Source: Pectobacterium parmentieri (GTDB lineage Bacteria; Pseudomonadota; Gammaproteobacteria; Enterobacterales; Enterobacteriaceae). From it: 64,000 nucleotides of DNA. The position numbers and the translations under genes are program-made. Under the pieces are notes generated by a model. The model saw nothing but the letters and a program-made list of their open reading frames with translations. It searched no databases and was not told the origin of the DNA. The DNA is taken from positions 1,860,001-1,924,000 of the forward strand of contig NZ_CP015749.1 in NCBI RefSeq assembly GCF_001742145.1. Reading direction: 5' to 3'. Numbering within the stretch: position 1 is the stretch's first letter; the number at the start of each line of letters is the position of its first letter. This document shows positions 49,053 to 59,160 of the stretch, in pieces.

Positions 49053-51668
49053 TTAGTCTTGCAGTGCTTTGCTGATTTTCTCGAACAGATCGCCAGACAG
49101 ATTTTCCAACGTCTTCAACTGCTCCAGCGCCTGACGCATTTGCGCCTGACGTTTAGCATCATAGCGTTTCAGGCGGATCAACGGTTCGATCATCCGGGCC
49201 GCGACCTGCGGATTGCGGGTGTTCAGATCGGTCAGAATCTCCGTCAGAAAGCGATAACCGCTGCCGTCTTCTGCATGGAAAGCCGACGGGTTCGATGCCG
49301 CAAACGCTCCCACCAACGAACGCAGGCGGTTAGGATTGTTCAGGCTGAATGAGCGGTGTTGCAACAATTCACGCACGCGGGTCAGCACATTATCTGCGGG
49401 GCTAGTGGCTTGCAGCACGAACCATTTGTCCATGACCAAACCATCCTGATGCCAGCGGTCATCAAACTGCACCAGCAGTTCATCACGCACGGGTAACTGA
49501 GCGTCAACCGCCGCCGCCAGCGCCGCCAGCGAGTCGGTCATGTTATCGGCCTGACGGAACTGCGCGTGCACCAGTTTATCCGCCTGCACCGCATCGCTAA
49601 ATGCCAGATAATGCAGGCAGGTGTTGCGCAGCGCGCGCTTGCCCATCTCCGCGTGTTCGATACGATAGTGCGGCGCGTGATTCGCGTGGTATACCGCCAG
49701 CCACTCATCCGCCATTTCTTGCGCCATCGTGTGCGTCATACTGTCACGCACGGCAGAGATTGCAGTGGGATCGATGATATCAAACAGCTCGGCAATCTCG
49801 TTTTCACTCGGTAATGTCAGAATCTGAGAAGCCAGCATTGGGTCCAGTTTGTCATCCAACAATACGCCACGGAAAGCATCAACAACATGCATTGGCACCG
49901 AAAGCGGCTGTTTTTGCTGATAACGGGAAACGTTCAGACGAATATAGTTAGCCAACAGGCTCTGTGCCGCATCCCAACGCGAGAACGCATTACTCGCATG
50001 ACGCATCAGGAACGTCAGTTGTTCGTCACTCCAGGCATAGTTCAGTTTTACCGGTGCAGAAAACTCACGTAATAAAGAAGGGATCGGGCGACAAGGTACG
50101 TGATCGAAAATGAACGTTTGCTCAGATTCAGTCACATTAAGCACTGACGACAGCAGTTGACCGTCTTTCTGGAGCGGAATCACCTTCCCTTGCAGATCGT
50201 ACAGTTCAATATCCAACGGAATGTGCAGCGGCAGCTTTTGCTGCTTATCGGCACCGACTGGCGTCATCTGGCTCACGCTCAACAGGTATTGCTGCGTCTG
50301 CGGATCGTAATCATCATGCACGGTCAATACCGGCGTTCCCGACTGGCTGTACCAACGGCGGAACTGCGTGAGATCGACGCCGGAAGCCTCTTCCATCGCC
50401 AGCACAAAGTCATCGCAGGTTGCCGCGCTGCCGTCGTGACGTTCAAAATACAAACGAATACCGGCCTGGAAGCCTTCTTCACCTAATAAGGTGTGCATCA
50501 TGCGGATCACTTCCGATCCTTTTTCATAGACCGTCAGCGTATAGAAGTTATTCATCTCGATCACCTGATCGGGACGAATCGGATGCGACATCGGGCTGGC
50601 ATCTTCGGCAAACTGCGCACCGCGCATCACGCGCACGTTATCAATGCGATTCACCGGACGCGATCCTAAATCGGAACTGAACTCCTGATCGCGGAACACC
50701 GTCAGCCCTTCTTTTAGGCTAAGTTGGAACCAGTCGCGGCAGGTGACGCGGTTACCCGTCCAATTGTGGAAATATTCATGGCCGATCACCGCTTCAATAT
50801 TCAGGTAGTCTTTATCCGTCGCGGTTTCCGCTTTGGCCAGCACGTATTTGGAGTTGAATACGTTCAGCCCTTTGTTTTCCATCGCCCCCATGTTGAAGAA
50901 ATCAACGGCGACGATCATATAAATATCGAGATCGTATTCCAGACCGAACCGCTCTTCGTCCCACTTCATCGAATTCTTCAGCGAGGTCATCGCCCAATCC
51001 GCACGATCGAGGTTGCCACGGTCAACGTACAGCTCCAACGCCACATCGCGGCCAGAACGCGTCGTGAAGCGGTCTTCAAGAACATCAAAATCACCGGCAA
51101 CCAGTGCAAACAGATAAGCCGGTTTCGGGAACGGATCCTGCCATTCAATCCAATGGCGGCCGCCTTCCAGCTCCCCTTGCGCGATGCGGTTACCGTTAGA
51201 GAGTAAATAAGGATAGCGAGCTTTATCTGCGGTGATGCGCGTCGTGAATTTCGCCAACACGTCCGGCCGGTCGAGATAATAGGTAATGTGGCGGAAACCT
51301 TCGGCCTCACACTGCGTACAGAGCGCTTCGCCAGAGAGGTATAACCCTTCCAGTGCGCTATTGGCGGAAGGATTAATATCCGTTTCAATGCTGAGCGTAA
51401 AACTCGCCGGCAATTGCGTCAGAATCAGACCATCGTCCTGCTGCTGGTAATGTGTCCACGGCTGTCCATCAACGCTGACACTAATCAACGTCAGCCCTTC
51501 TCCATTCAGCTTCAACGGCGCGCCGGCCTCCCCTTGCAACACCACCTGGCTAACGGCTTTTACACGCGTTTTCTCTGCATGGAGATCGAAATCCAGTGCA
51601 ATGTCGGTAATGGTGTAATCCGGCGCACGGTAATCATGGCGATATTTTATTTGCGGCTGTTGATTCAT
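49053..51668 (-). CDS. pepN: Aminopeptidase N
   Basis: M1 zinc metallopeptidase (871 aa) that removes N-terminal residues and completes cytosolic peptide turnover. The exopeptidase motif GAMEN is at 261-265; the zinc ligands His297 and His301 (HEYFH) and Glu320 are at the same numbers as in E. coli. Domains: N-terminal beta (about 1-195), thermolysin-like catalytic (about 195-440), small beta, then the C-terminal helical bowl. It is single on the minus strand and divergent from pncB, as in E. coli. Confidence 0.98.
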   Translation of the reverse strand: MNQQPQIKYRHDYRAPDYTITDIALDFDLHAEKTRVKAVSQVVLQGEAGAPLKLNGEGLTLISVSVDGQPWTHYQQQDDGLILTQLPASFTLSIETDINPSANSALEGLYLSGEALCTQCEAEGFRHITYYLDRPDVLAKFTTRITADKARYPYLLSNGNRIAQGELEGGRHWIEWQDPFPKPAYLFALVAGDFDVLEDRFTTRSGRDVALELYVDRGNLDRADWAMTSLKNSMKWDEERFGLEYDLDIYMIVAVDFFNMGAMENKGLNVFNSKYVLAKAETATDKDYLNIEAVIGHEYFHNWTGNRVTCRDWFQLSLKEGLTVFRDQEFSSDLGSRPVNRIDNVRVMRGAQFAEDASPMSHPIRPDQVIEMNNFYTLTVYEKGSEVIRMMHTLLGEEGFQAGIRLYFERHDGSAATCDDFVLAMEEASGVDLTQFRRWYSQSGTPVLTVHDDYDPQTQQYLLSVSQMTPVGADKQQKLPLHIPLDIELYDLQGKVIPLQKDGQLLSSVLNVTESEQTFIFDHVPCRPIPSLLREFSAPVKLNYAWSDEQLTFLMRHASNAFSRWDAAQSLLANYIRLNVSRYQQKQPLSVPMHVVDAFRGVLLDDKLDPMLASQILTLPSENEIAELFDIIDPTAISAVRDSMTHTMAQEMADEWLAVYHANHAPHYRIEHAEMGKRALRNTCLHYLAFSDAVQADKLVHAQFRQADNMTDSLAALAAAVDAQLPVRDELLVQFDDRWHQDGLVMDKWFVLQATSPADNVLTRVRELLQHRSFSLNNPNRLRSLVGAFAASNPSAFHAEDGSGYRFLTEILTDLNTRNPQVAARMIEPLIRLKRYDAKRQAQMRQALEQLKTLENLSGDLFEKISKALQD

Positions 51669-51891
51669 CTAAAGTTTCCACCTCGTCATAAGCATCAAAG
51701 ATCAAGTCTAAGCCTGTTATCTTAATGTTACCACGACAAAATAATGAGGATAATCATCGTATCGTGGTTCACTCCCGCACGTCTCGCTATGTTGTCGTAA
51801 TGTAATAAACAGATAATCAAGGTATACTGACCGGACATTGCTGATTGTCCCGATGGTGGATGGGCATCTTACAAGGATGCTGTAACGCATT

Positions 51892-53097
51892 ATGACTTTG
51901 CACACTTCCCCGATTTTGCACTCATTGCTGGATACCGATGCCTACAAACTGCACATGCAACAGGCGGTGTATCATCATTATTATCATGTCGACGTTGCGG
52001 CTGAATTTCGCTGCCGTGGCGATGAGCTATTAGGCGTCTATGCCGACGAGATAGCCCATCAGGTTGATCTGATGCGTTTCTTGTCATTGAGTGACGATGA
52101 ATTCACCTATCTGTCTTCTCTGCCGTTCTTTCAGCAGGACTATCTCCACTGGCTACGGGACTTTCGTTTCAATCCGCAGCAGGTTTCGATCAAGAATAAC
52201 GCAGGCAAGTTGGATATCCGCATCACCGGGCCGTGGCGTGAAGTGATTCTGTGGGAAGTTCCCCTGCTGGCAGTGATCAGTGAAGTCGTGCATCGGCATC
52301 GTTCATCTGATGTCACGACCAAACAAGCGCTCGCCCAACTGTCTGCCTCATTGGATAATTTCCGCCAGAACAGCAAGGATGTGGATCTCAGCCGGTTCAA
52401 ATTGATGGATTTCGGAACGCGTCGCCGCTTCTCTCGTGATGTCCAACAAACCATCGTTACGACGCTGCAAGCCGATTTTCCTTATCTCATCGGCACCAGC
52501 AATTACGATCTGGCACGCCGTTTGGGTATCACCCCTGTCGGCACGCAAGCTCACGAGTGGTTTCAGGCGCATCAGCAAATTAGTCCGACGCTGGCCAACA
52601 GCCAGCGCGCAGCACTCCAAATGTGGCTGCATGAATATCCCGCTCATTTGGGTATTGCGTTGACCGATTGCATCACGATGGATGCTTTTTTGCGTGATTT
52701 CGATTTACCGTTCGCCGAAGCCTATCAGGGGCTACGTCATGATTCTGGCGATCCGGTAGATTGGGGAGAGAAAGCGATTGCGCATTATCAACACCTGAAC
52801 ATCGATCCGATGAGCAAAACACTGGTCTTCTCCGACAATCTAAATCTGGATAAAGCGCTGGCGCTGTATCGCCACTTTGGTCAACGCGTGAATCTGGTAT
52901 TTGGCATGGGTACACGACTGACGTGTGATATCCCCAGCGTGAAGCCATTGAATATCGTGATTAAGCTGGTGGAATGTAACGGCAAACCGGTGGCAAAACT
53001 CTCCGATAGCCCGGGTAAAACCATCTGTCAGGATCAGAACTTCGTGTGTGAGTTACGTAAAGCGTTTGACTTACCCCGCGTGAAAAAAGCCAGTTAA
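51892..53097 (+). CDS. pncB: Nicotinate phosphoribosyltransferase
   Basis: Salvage enzyme of NAD synthesis (401 aa) that makes nicotinate mononucleotide from nicotinate, PRPP and ATP. The N-terminal [19 protein letters not shown] is the family signature, [10 protein letters not shown] follows, and the [16 protein letters not shown] loop is the phosphate-binding region. AAGGATG precedes the start by about 12 bases. It is divergent from pepN. NadR control is expected from E. coli; I did not find a convincing NadR box. A TATACT at about 51822 may be the -10. Confidence 0.97.
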   Translation: MTLHTSPILHSLLDTDAYKLHMQQAVYHHYYHVDVAAEFRCRGDELLGVYADEIAHQVDLMRFLSLSDDEFTYLSSLPFFQQDYLHWLRDFRFNPQQVSIKNNAGKLDIRITGPWREVILWEVPLLAVISEVVHRHRSSDVTTKQALAQLSASLDNFRQNSKDVDLSRFKLMDFGTRRRFSRDVQQTIVTTLQADFPYLIGTSNYDLARRLGITPVGTQAHEWFQAHQQISPTLANSQRAALQMWLHEYPAHLGIALTDCITMDAFLRDFDLPFAEAYQGLRHDSGDPVDWGEKAIAHYQHLNIDPMSKTLVFSDNLNLDKALALYRHFGQRVNLVFGMGTRLTCDIPSVKPLNIVIKLVECNGKPVAKLSDSPGKTICQDQNFVCELRKAFDLPRVKKAS

Positions 53098-53290
53098 GGC
53101 TTTCGCCCATAAGAGGTTGACCAACTTTGCAGCAGATTCACCAGCATGGACGAAAACTTCGCGCCATTCCGGTGATTTCTGCTTGTGTCCTGTTGCATCG
53201 CAAGTAACATAGCAAATGGCTCGGATTGGGCCACTCACCGTTTTAAACACGATATATTTCTTAAACACGATTAATTAAAGAGAGAATTTT

Positions 53291-54691
53291 ATGAGCGTAG
53301 TGCCTGTAGTCGATGTACTGCAAGGCCGTGTCGCCGTTGACAGCGAAGTCACCGTGCGCGGCTGGGTACGTACCCGGAGAGATTCTAAAGCCGGTATCTC
53401 CTTTATCGCCGTTTATGACGGCTCCTGCTTTAATCCATTACAGGCTGTCGTTAATAATAATCTCTCGAATTATCAAGATGACGTACTGCGCCTGACCACC
53501 GGTTGCTCCGTTGAAATCACCGGCAATGTTGTTGCTTCTCCAGGTGAAGGACAAAGCTTCGAGCTGCAAGCGACCCACGTCAACGTGGTCGGCTGGGTTG
53601 ACGATCCCGATACCTATCCGATGGCGGCAAAGCGTCACAGCATCGAATACCTGCGTGAAGTCGCGCACCTGCGTCCACGTACCAACCTGATCGGCGCTGT
53701 TGCACGCGTTCGTCATACACTGGCGCAGGCGATCCACCGGTTTTTCCACGAGAACGGTTACTTCTGGGTGTCTACCCCACTGATTACCGCATCCGATACC
53801 GAAGGTGCGGGTGAAATGTTCCGTGTTTCCACACTCGATCTGGAAAACCTACCGCGTACCGAGCAAGGTAAAGTAGATTTCAGCGAAGACTTCTTTGGTA
53901 AAGAAGCATTCCTGACCGTATCCGGCCAGTTGAATGGCGAAACTTACGCCTGTGCGCTATCCAACGTCTATACCTTTGGTCCGACTTTCCGCGCAGAAAA
54001 CTCTAACACCAGTCGCCATCTGGCCGAGTTTTGGATGATCGAACCGGAAGTCGCTTTTGCTTCTCTGGATGACGTTGCGGGCCTGGCTGAAAACCTGCTG
54101 AAATATGTTTTCCAGGCCGTACTGAACGAGCGTGCCGATGATATGGCGTTCTTTGCCGAGCGCGTCGATAAAGAAGCGGTCACTCGACTGGAAAAATTCG
54201 TCAGCTCCGATTTCGCACAGGTGGATTACACCGATGCCGTCGAGATCCTACTGAACTGCGGGCAGCAGTTCGAGAACCCGGTTTATTGGGGCGTTGACCT
54301 CTCCTCCGAACATGAGCGTTATCTGGCTGAGCAACACTTCAAAGCACCGGTTGTGGTTAAAAACTATCCAAAAGACATCAAAGCCTTCTACATGCGCATG
54401 AACGACGATGGTAAAACCGTTGCCGCGATGGATGTTCTGGCGCCAGGAATCGGCGAAATCATCGGGGGTTCACAGCGTGAAGAGCGTCTGGCGCAGCTAG
54501 ATAGCCGTCTGGAAGAGATGGGGCTGAATAAAGAAGACTACTGGTGGTATCGTGATTTACGTCGTTACGGCACCATTCCCCATTCCGGTTTCGGTTTAGG
54601 TTTTGAACGACTGATTGCCTATGTTACCGGTGTACAAAATGTGCGCGATGTAATCCCTTTCCCACGCACGCCACGGAACGCTAGTTTCTAA
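53291..54691 (+). CDS. asnS: Asparaginyl-tRNA synthetase
   Basis: Class IIb synthetase that charges tRNA-Asn, 466 aa. N-terminal OB-fold anticodon domain (about 1-110, [17 protein letters not shown]). Catalytic core with motif 2 ([20 protein letters not shown]) and motif 3 ([15 protein letters not shown]). AGAGAG lies seven bases before the ATG. It has its own terminator and is followed by ompF, as in E. coli. Confidence 0.98.
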   Translation: MSVVPVVDVLQGRVAVDSEVTVRGWVRTRRDSKAGISFIAVYDGSCFNPLQAVVNNNLSNYQDDVLRLTTGCSVEITGNVVASPGEGQSFELQATHVNVVGWVDDPDTYPMAAKRHSIEYLREVAHLRPRTNLIGAVARVRHTLAQAIHRFFHENGYFWVSTPLITASDTEGAGEMFRVSTLDLENLPRTEQGKVDFSEDFFGKEAFLTVSGQLNGETYACALSNVYTFGPTFRAENSNTSRHLAEFWMIEPEVAFASLDDVAGLAENLLKYVFQAVLNERADDMAFFAERVDKEAVTRLEKFVSSDFAQVDYTDAVEILLNCGQQFENPVYWGVDLSSEHERYLAEQHFKAPVVVKNYPKDIKAFYMRMNDDGKTVAAMDVLAPGIGEIIGGSQREERLAQLDSRLEEMGLNKEDYWWYRDLRRYGTIPHSGFGLGFERLIAYVTGVQNVRDVIPFPRTPRNASF

Positions 54692-54731
54692 ATAAATATT
54701 TAATATAAGTAAAACAAATATGTAGAAAAGA

Positions 54732-54760
54732 AGAGTCGGGCTTCCCGGCTCTTTTTTTTT
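54732..54760 (+). terminator. Rho-independent terminator of asnS
   Basis: AGAGTCGGG-CTT-CCCGGCTCT (one wobble) followed by nine T residues. Confidence 0.93.
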
Positions 54761-54792
54761 AATTTTTGTTATGTCACAAAAAGTTCCCTGAA

Positions 54793-54812
54793 TTTTACAT
54801 TTAGAAACACAT
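54793..54812 (+). promoter_or_regulatory. OmpR-box-like sequence upstream of ompF
   Basis: TTTTACATTTAGAAACACAT resembles the OmpR sites of E. coli ompF, about 190 bases before the start codon. Confidence 0.6.
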
Positions 54813-54898
54813 TATTTCCATTTGTTACTCGATTGCGAAGTTTGTAGCATCTTTAGGGTGGATTAACGAGCGTGCGAATGAAAAACTGCGTTCAGACA

Positions 54899-54986
54899 CA
54901 GGAAGACACCAAACTTTCAGGAATAGTTCCCTAAAGAATTATTTATGGCAGTGGCAGGTGTCTAAATAACACCAATGAGGGTAATA
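54899..54986 (+). promoter_or_regulatory. Conserved ompF 5' leader with MicF target region
   Basis: The leader shares long blocks with the E. coli ompF mRNA: AAGACACCAAACT, AATAGTTCCCTAAA, GGCAGTGGCAGGTGTC and ATGAGGGTAATAATGATGAA. The last two are the region paired by the MicF small RNA in E. coli, which suggests conserved post-transcriptional control. micF itself is not in this window. Confidence 0.7.
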
Positions 54987-56120
54987 ATGATGAAACGCAA
55001 CATTCTTGCAGTAGTAATCCCAGCTCTGTTAGTCGCAGGCGCAGCCAACGCAGCAGAAATTTATAATAAAGACGGCAACAAGCTGGATCTGACTGGTAAA
55101 ATCACAGGCTTGCACTACTTCTCTGACGACCACGGCAATGACGGCGATCAAACCTACGCTCGTTTGGGCTTCAAAGGCGAAACTCAGATTTCTAGCGAGT
55201 TAACTGGTTATGGCCGTTTTGAATATCAGTTCAATGGTTATAAAGACGAGAGCCAAGGTTCTGCTGGCCCGAACGCAGATAAGACTCGTTATGCGTTTGT
55301 TGGTTTAAAATTTGCTGATGCTGGTTCATTGGACTACGGTCGTAACCTAGGTATCGCATATGACGCACTGGCTTGGACCGATGTTCTGCCTGAGTTCGGT
55401 GGTGATTCCAGCTACACTGATAACCTGACTGGCCGTAGCACTGGTGTTCTGACCTATCGTAACAAAAATTTCTTCGGCTTAGTTGATGGCTGGGATTTCG
55501 GCCTGCAATATCTTGGTAAAAATGACAACGGCAGCATTAATGAAAGAAGCAGTACTGAAAAACAAAACGGCGATGGCTGGGGTGTTTCTTCTTCTTACAC
55601 CTCTGATATCGGTGTAGGCGTTGTCGCTTCTTACGCTAAATATGACCGTACTAACAACCAAAATGGCTACGGTGCTAATGCCGCACGTACTGGCAACACC
55701 GGTGGTGAAGCAGATGCTTGGGCAACTGGCCTGAAATATGATGCTAACAACATTTATGTTGCGGCAACTTATGGCGAGTACCGCAACCTAACAATCGTTA
55801 AACCGAAAGCAGGTGCTGTTAACGGCATAGGTAACTTCTACGCTGACCAAACTAAAGTTTTTGAAGCTGTTGCTCAATACAACTTCGACTTCGGTCTGAC
55901 TCCATCTCTGGCTTACGTTTCTGCTAAAGCCAAAGACGATACCAGCGTTGTTAAAACCAACGATTACGTAACAAAATACGTCAGCGTTGGCGCTACTTAC
56001 TCTTTCAACAAAAACATGTCTACCTATGTTGATTATCAAATCAACCTGTTGAAAGATGAGAACGCGTATAGACTGAATACCGACGATACCGTTGCTCTTG
56101 GCCTGACTTATCAGTTCTAA
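54987..56120 (+). CDS. ompF: OmpF-type general porin
   Basis: Trimeric outer-membrane diffusion porin, 377 aa from ATG 54987. The start is set by GAGG spaced six bases away and by identity with the E. coli [15 protein letters not shown] start; a frame to 54975 exists. The signal peptide is cleaved at [13 protein letters not shown]. The mature barrel begins [16 protein letters not shown]. The constriction loop L3 carries PEFGGDSS, and the C-terminus ends in LGLTYQF with the barrel-assembly Phe. Between asnS and aspC, as in E. coli ompF. Expression is probably osmoregulated through OmpR (upstream box) and MicF (conserved leader). Confidence 0.96.
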   Translation: MMKRNILAVVIPALLVAGAANAAEIYNKDGNKLDLTGKITGLHYFSDDHGNDGDQTYARLGFKGETQISSELTGYGRFEYQFNGYKDESQGSAGPNADKTRYAFVGLKFADAGSLDYGRNLGIAYDALAWTDVLPEFGGDSSYTDNLTGRSTGVLTYRNKNFFGLVDGWDFGLQYLGKNDNGSINERSSTEKQNGDGWGVSSSYTSDIGVGVVASYAKYDRTNNQNGYGANAARTGNTGGEADAWATGLKYDANNIYVAATYGEYRNLTIVKPKAGAVNGIGNFYADQTKVFEAVAQYNFDFGLTPSLAYVSAKAKDDTSVVKTNDYVTKYVSVGATYSFNKNMSTYVDYQINLLKDENAYRLNTDDTVALGLTYQF

Positions 56121-56164
56121 GTTGTTGCCGCATAACGTAACGAGTTAATCGTTCGTATTGCAGG

Positions 56165-56193
56165 AAAAGACAGAGCTTCGGCTCTGTCTTTTT
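56165..56193 (+). terminator. Rho-independent terminator of ompF
   Basis: AAAAGACAGAGC-TTCG-GCTCTGTCTTTT, 12-bp stem with the stable tetraloop and T-run. Confidence 0.95.
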
Positions 56194-56420
56194 TATTGCG
56201 TGTAGGATAGCGCCCAGTTGTCGTAAGCAACGCTGAAAAACGCACACCGTGTTTTTGTTTCTGCTTTGCGCCAATTATTCTCACCTAACCAGTCTTTTAT
56301 TTCGTCTCTCTCCTTCTCCCTGTTATTTCCCTTTCTTTTTGACATCAACGGTTGGCAAAGCCTTTTACTGACGGTACTCTGAGAATTCTTATTTCATCTC
56401 AGTTATGGAACATTCTGGCA

Positions 56421-57611
56421 ATGTTTGAAAATATCTCTGCCGCACCGGCCGATCCTATTCTCGGGCTGACCGATCTTTTCCGCGCCGATGACCGTGCGAA
56501 TAAAATCAATCTGGGTATTGGTGTCTATAAAGATGAAACCGGTAAAACTCCGGTTCTGACCAGCGTAAAAAAAGCAGAACACTATCTGCTGGAAAATGAA
56601 ACCACCAAAAACTATCTGGGCATTGACGGTTTGCCAGCATTCGGTCAGTGCACGCAGGAACTGCTGTTTGGCAAGCAGAATGCCATCATTGCCGACAAAC
56701 GTGCTCGTACAGCACAAACCCCAGGCGGAACCGGTGCTTTACGTGTAGCGGCAGATTTCATTGCAAATCAGACGTCGGCAAAACGCATTTGGATCAGCAA
56801 CCCAACCTGGCCAAATCACAATAATGTGTTCTCTGCCGTCGGTTTAGAAATTTGCCAATATGACTACTACGATGCAGCAAACCATGCGCTGGATTTTGAT
56901 GGCCTGCTGAACAGCCTGAATGCCGCACAAGCAGGTGACGTAGTGCTGTTCCACGGCTGTTGCCATAACCCAACCGGTATCGATCCTACCGCTGAGCAGT
57001 GGGCTAAACTGGCAGAGCTATCGGTAGCAAAAGGCTGGCTGCCGCTGTTTGACTTCGCCTATCAAGGCTTTGCCCGTGGGCTAGAAGAAGATGCGGAAGG
57101 TCTGCGCATCTTTGCCGCACTCCACGATGAACTGATCGTATGCAGTTCGTACTCTAAAAACTTCGGTTTGTACAATGAGCGTGTCGGTGCCTGTACGTTG
57201 GTTGCCGCAGATGCCGCAACGGCAGACAAAGCATTCAGCCAAGTGAAAGCCGCTATTCGTGCCAACTACTCTAACCCACCGTCACACGGCGCAACCGTTG
57301 TTGCTACCATCTTGAGTAACGACGCGCTGAAGGCCATTTGGGTACAGGAACTGACGGCGATGCGTGAACGCATTCAGCGTATGCGTCAGTTGTTCGTCAA
57401 TACGTTGCAGGAAAAAGGCGCACAGCAGGATTTCTCCTTCATCATCAACCAGAATGGGATGTTCTCATTCAGCGGCTTGACCAAGGAACAGGTTCTGCGT
57501 CTGCGTGACGAATTCGGCGTTTACGCGGTGAACTCTGGCCGTGTCAACGTTGCAGGGATGACACCAGAGAACATGGCACCGCTCTGCGAAGCGATTGTTG
57601 CCGTACTCTGA
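56421..57611 (+). CDS. aspC: Aspartate aminotransferase
   Basis: PLP-dependent transaminase interconverting aspartate/2-oxoglutarate and oxaloacetate/glutamate; also acts on aromatic amino acids. ATG 56421 ([15 protein letters not shown]) gives 396 aa, the E. coli length; the upstream extension to 56352 is non-family. Schiff-base Lys246 lies in [15 protein letters not shown], Asp211 and Tyr214 (FDFAYQGF) bind the cofactor, and the C-terminal SGRVNVAGM holds the substrate-carboxylate Arg. The Shine-Dalgarno is weak. Order ompF-aspC-gloC as in E. coli. Confidence 0.97.
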   Translation: MFENISAAPADPILGLTDLFRADDRANKINLGIGVYKDETGKTPVLTSVKKAEHYLLENETTKNYLGIDGLPAFGQCTQELLFGKQNAIIADKRARTAQTPGGTGALRVAADFIANQTSAKRIWISNPTWPNHNNVFSAVGLEICQYDYYDAANHALDFDGLLNSLNAAQAGDVVLFHGCCHNPTGIDPTAEQWAKLAELSVAKGWLPLFDFAYQGFARGLEEDAEGLRIFAALHDELIVCSSYSKNFGLYNERVGACTLVAADAATADKAFSQVKAAIRANYSNPPSHGATVVATILSNDALKAIWVQELTAMRERIQRMRQLFVNTLQEKGAQQDFSFIINQNGMFSFSGLTKEQVLRLRDEFGVYAVNSGRVNVAGMTPENMAPLCEAIVAVL

Positions 57612-57631
57612 TTGCCGATCGTTTTGCGATC

Positions 57632-57663
57632 AAAAAAAGCCGACATTCTGTGTCGGCTTTTTC
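57632..57663. terminator. Bidirectional terminator between aspC and gloC
   Basis: AAAAGCCGACA and TGTCGGCTTTT with A and T tracts on both sides, between convergent genes. Confidence 0.9.
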
Positions 57664-57704
57664 ATTTCTGCTCTTTTACTCACAGAAAAGCTGAATGCGA
57701 CAAA

Positions 57705-58352
57705 TTACCAAATTGCGGCATCTTCGCGCAGGAAAGGATTGGTTTTACGCTCATGTCCTAGTGTCGACATTGGACCATGCCCCGGAATAAACGTCACGTC
57801 GTCACCCAGCGGCAGCAGCTTATTCTTGATGGACGCGATCAACGCCTGATGATCGCCTTGAGGGAAATCAGTACGCCCTACGCCACCGTTGAAAATCACA
57901 TCGCCAACCTGTGCCAGCCGTGATTCAGCATCAAAGAAAACAATGTGGCCCGGTGTATGACCAGGACAATGGAAAACCGCCAGTGTCGTCTCCCCGACGC
58001 TGACCTCATCACCTTCCTGCAGCCAGCGTGATGGTGTCAGCGGCGCGCACTCTTCCAAGCCAAACATCCGGCTCTGTGCAGGTAAACCTTCCAGCCAGAA
58101 AGCATCTTCAATCTGCGGGCCAATAATCGGCACCTGATAGTGCTCCGCCAGTTCTGCTGCTGCACCGACGTGATCCAGATGACCATGCGTCAACAGAATC
58201 TGTTTAACCAAAATCCCTGCATCTGCGACGGCATGTTTGATTTTTTCAGCGTCCCCACCGGGATCGACAATTGCTGCCTCATTGGTTTTTTCACACCATA
58301 ACAATGTGCAGTTCTGGCTAAATGCCGTCACCGGGACGATTTGATATTTCAT
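57705..58352 (-). CDS. gloC: Type II hydroxyacylglutathione hydrolase GloC (YcbL)
   Basis: Metallo-beta-lactamase-fold glyoxalase II enzyme that hydrolyses S-lactoylglutathione in methylglyoxal detoxification. 215 aa. Metal motif THGHLDH (His56, His58, Asp60, His61); further ligands in [15 protein letters not shown] and IPGHGP. It is shorter than classical GloB, as expected for the YcbL type. Convergent with aspC and beside mepK, as in E. coli. Confidence 0.95.
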   Translation of the reverse strand: MKYQIVPVTAFSQNCTLLWCEKTNEAAIVDPGGDAEKIKHAVADAGILVKQILLTHGHLDHVGAAAELAEHYQVPIIGPQIEDAFWLEGLPAQSRMFGLEECAPLTPSRWLQEGDEVSVGETTLAVFHCPGHTPGHIVFFDAESRLAQVGDVIFNGGVGRTDFPQGDHQALIASIKNKLLPLGDDVTFIPGHGPMSTLGHERKTNPFLREDAAIW

Positions 58353-58433
58353 ATCACTCCATGTTGAATAAACTAAACGACCCGCAATGTCGCCGCGAGC
58401 CGTATCAAAAAAGTGTAGTGCTGCTATAGCAGA

Positions 58434-58982
58434 TTACCAGGTGCGGACCGGACCGGTATCGATGTGAACGAAATCACTGCGCGGATAGTAGCCAACCCCG
58501 CCAGCACGCATTTTAGTGGCAGCTTTACGAATATTGGCCAGTTGGACACCTTCGATATGGAAATCCATCGCTTGCCCTTTTGTGTGGTAGCTCTGCTTTG
58601 CCACACCTCGGCTATGTGCGCGTAATTCGTTATTGGTATCTATTGCACGATAACCGGAAATCAGTTGCACGGGTTTATTGGTTCCCAACATGACCTGTAA
58701 ACGATAGAGCTGATCGAAAAGCTGCGGATCAATCATTTTGACTTTATTGGCACGATAATCGCGGAAAAAGTGATTCAGGCGGGAAAGTTCTGATTTGTTA
58801 TACCGTTTACCATCAAAGAATTCCGTTTTCAGCCGCTCTCCGGTATTCAGGTTATCTAGCGTCAAAATTCGTGGTCGGGGGGTAGATAACGTTGCAAATG
58901 CCTGACCGGGAAGCAGTGCGATGCCCAATGCGGCACCACCCAGTGCAAGCCACTTACGGCGATGATTGTCAATGTGATCCAT
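58434..58982 (-). CDS. mepK: Murein endopeptidase MepK (YcbK), Tat substrate
   Basis: Periplasmic peptidase of the DUF882/M15 (LAS) type. In E. coli it cleaves LD-cross-links (3-3) in peptidoglycan, acting with LD-transpeptidases. ATG 58982 (MDHIDNHRRKWLALGG) gives 182 aa as in E. coli; the frame continues to 59033. The N-terminus is a twin-arginine signal (HRRKWLALGGAALGIALLP, AFA). Zinc ligands: His and Asp in SYHTKGQAMDFHI, and His in FVHIDTG. It lies next to ldtD, which forms 3-3 links, so synthesis and cleavage functions are neighbours. Confidence 0.94.
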   Translation of the reverse strand: MDHIDNHRRKWLALGGAALGIALLPGQAFATLSTPRPRILTLDNLNTGERLKTEFFDGKRYNKSELSRLNHFFRDYRANKVKMIDPQLFDQLYRLQVMLGTNKPVQLISGYRAIDTNNELRAHSRGVAKQSYHTKGQAMDFHIEGVQLANIRKAATKMRAGGVGYYPRSDFVHIDTGPVRTW

Positions 58983-59160
58983 AGAACAAGTATCCTGGCT
59001 AAAAGAACGGTATAAAAGCGGTACAAAACGCACCGCCTTGAACCTTAACTGCCAGAGAAAAGTGAGTCAACCCGCTTTGCTGAGAGGTTTGCGGGAGATC
59101 GCATCGATCCCCCGCAAAATAATAAAACCCCTATACCGCTAATGCCCGTATTTTCAATAC

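Noticed and set aside
51797..51827. NadR box upstream of pncB
   Set aside because: Only a TAAACA half-site is visible; the spacing and second half do not match TGTTTA-N6-TAAACA.
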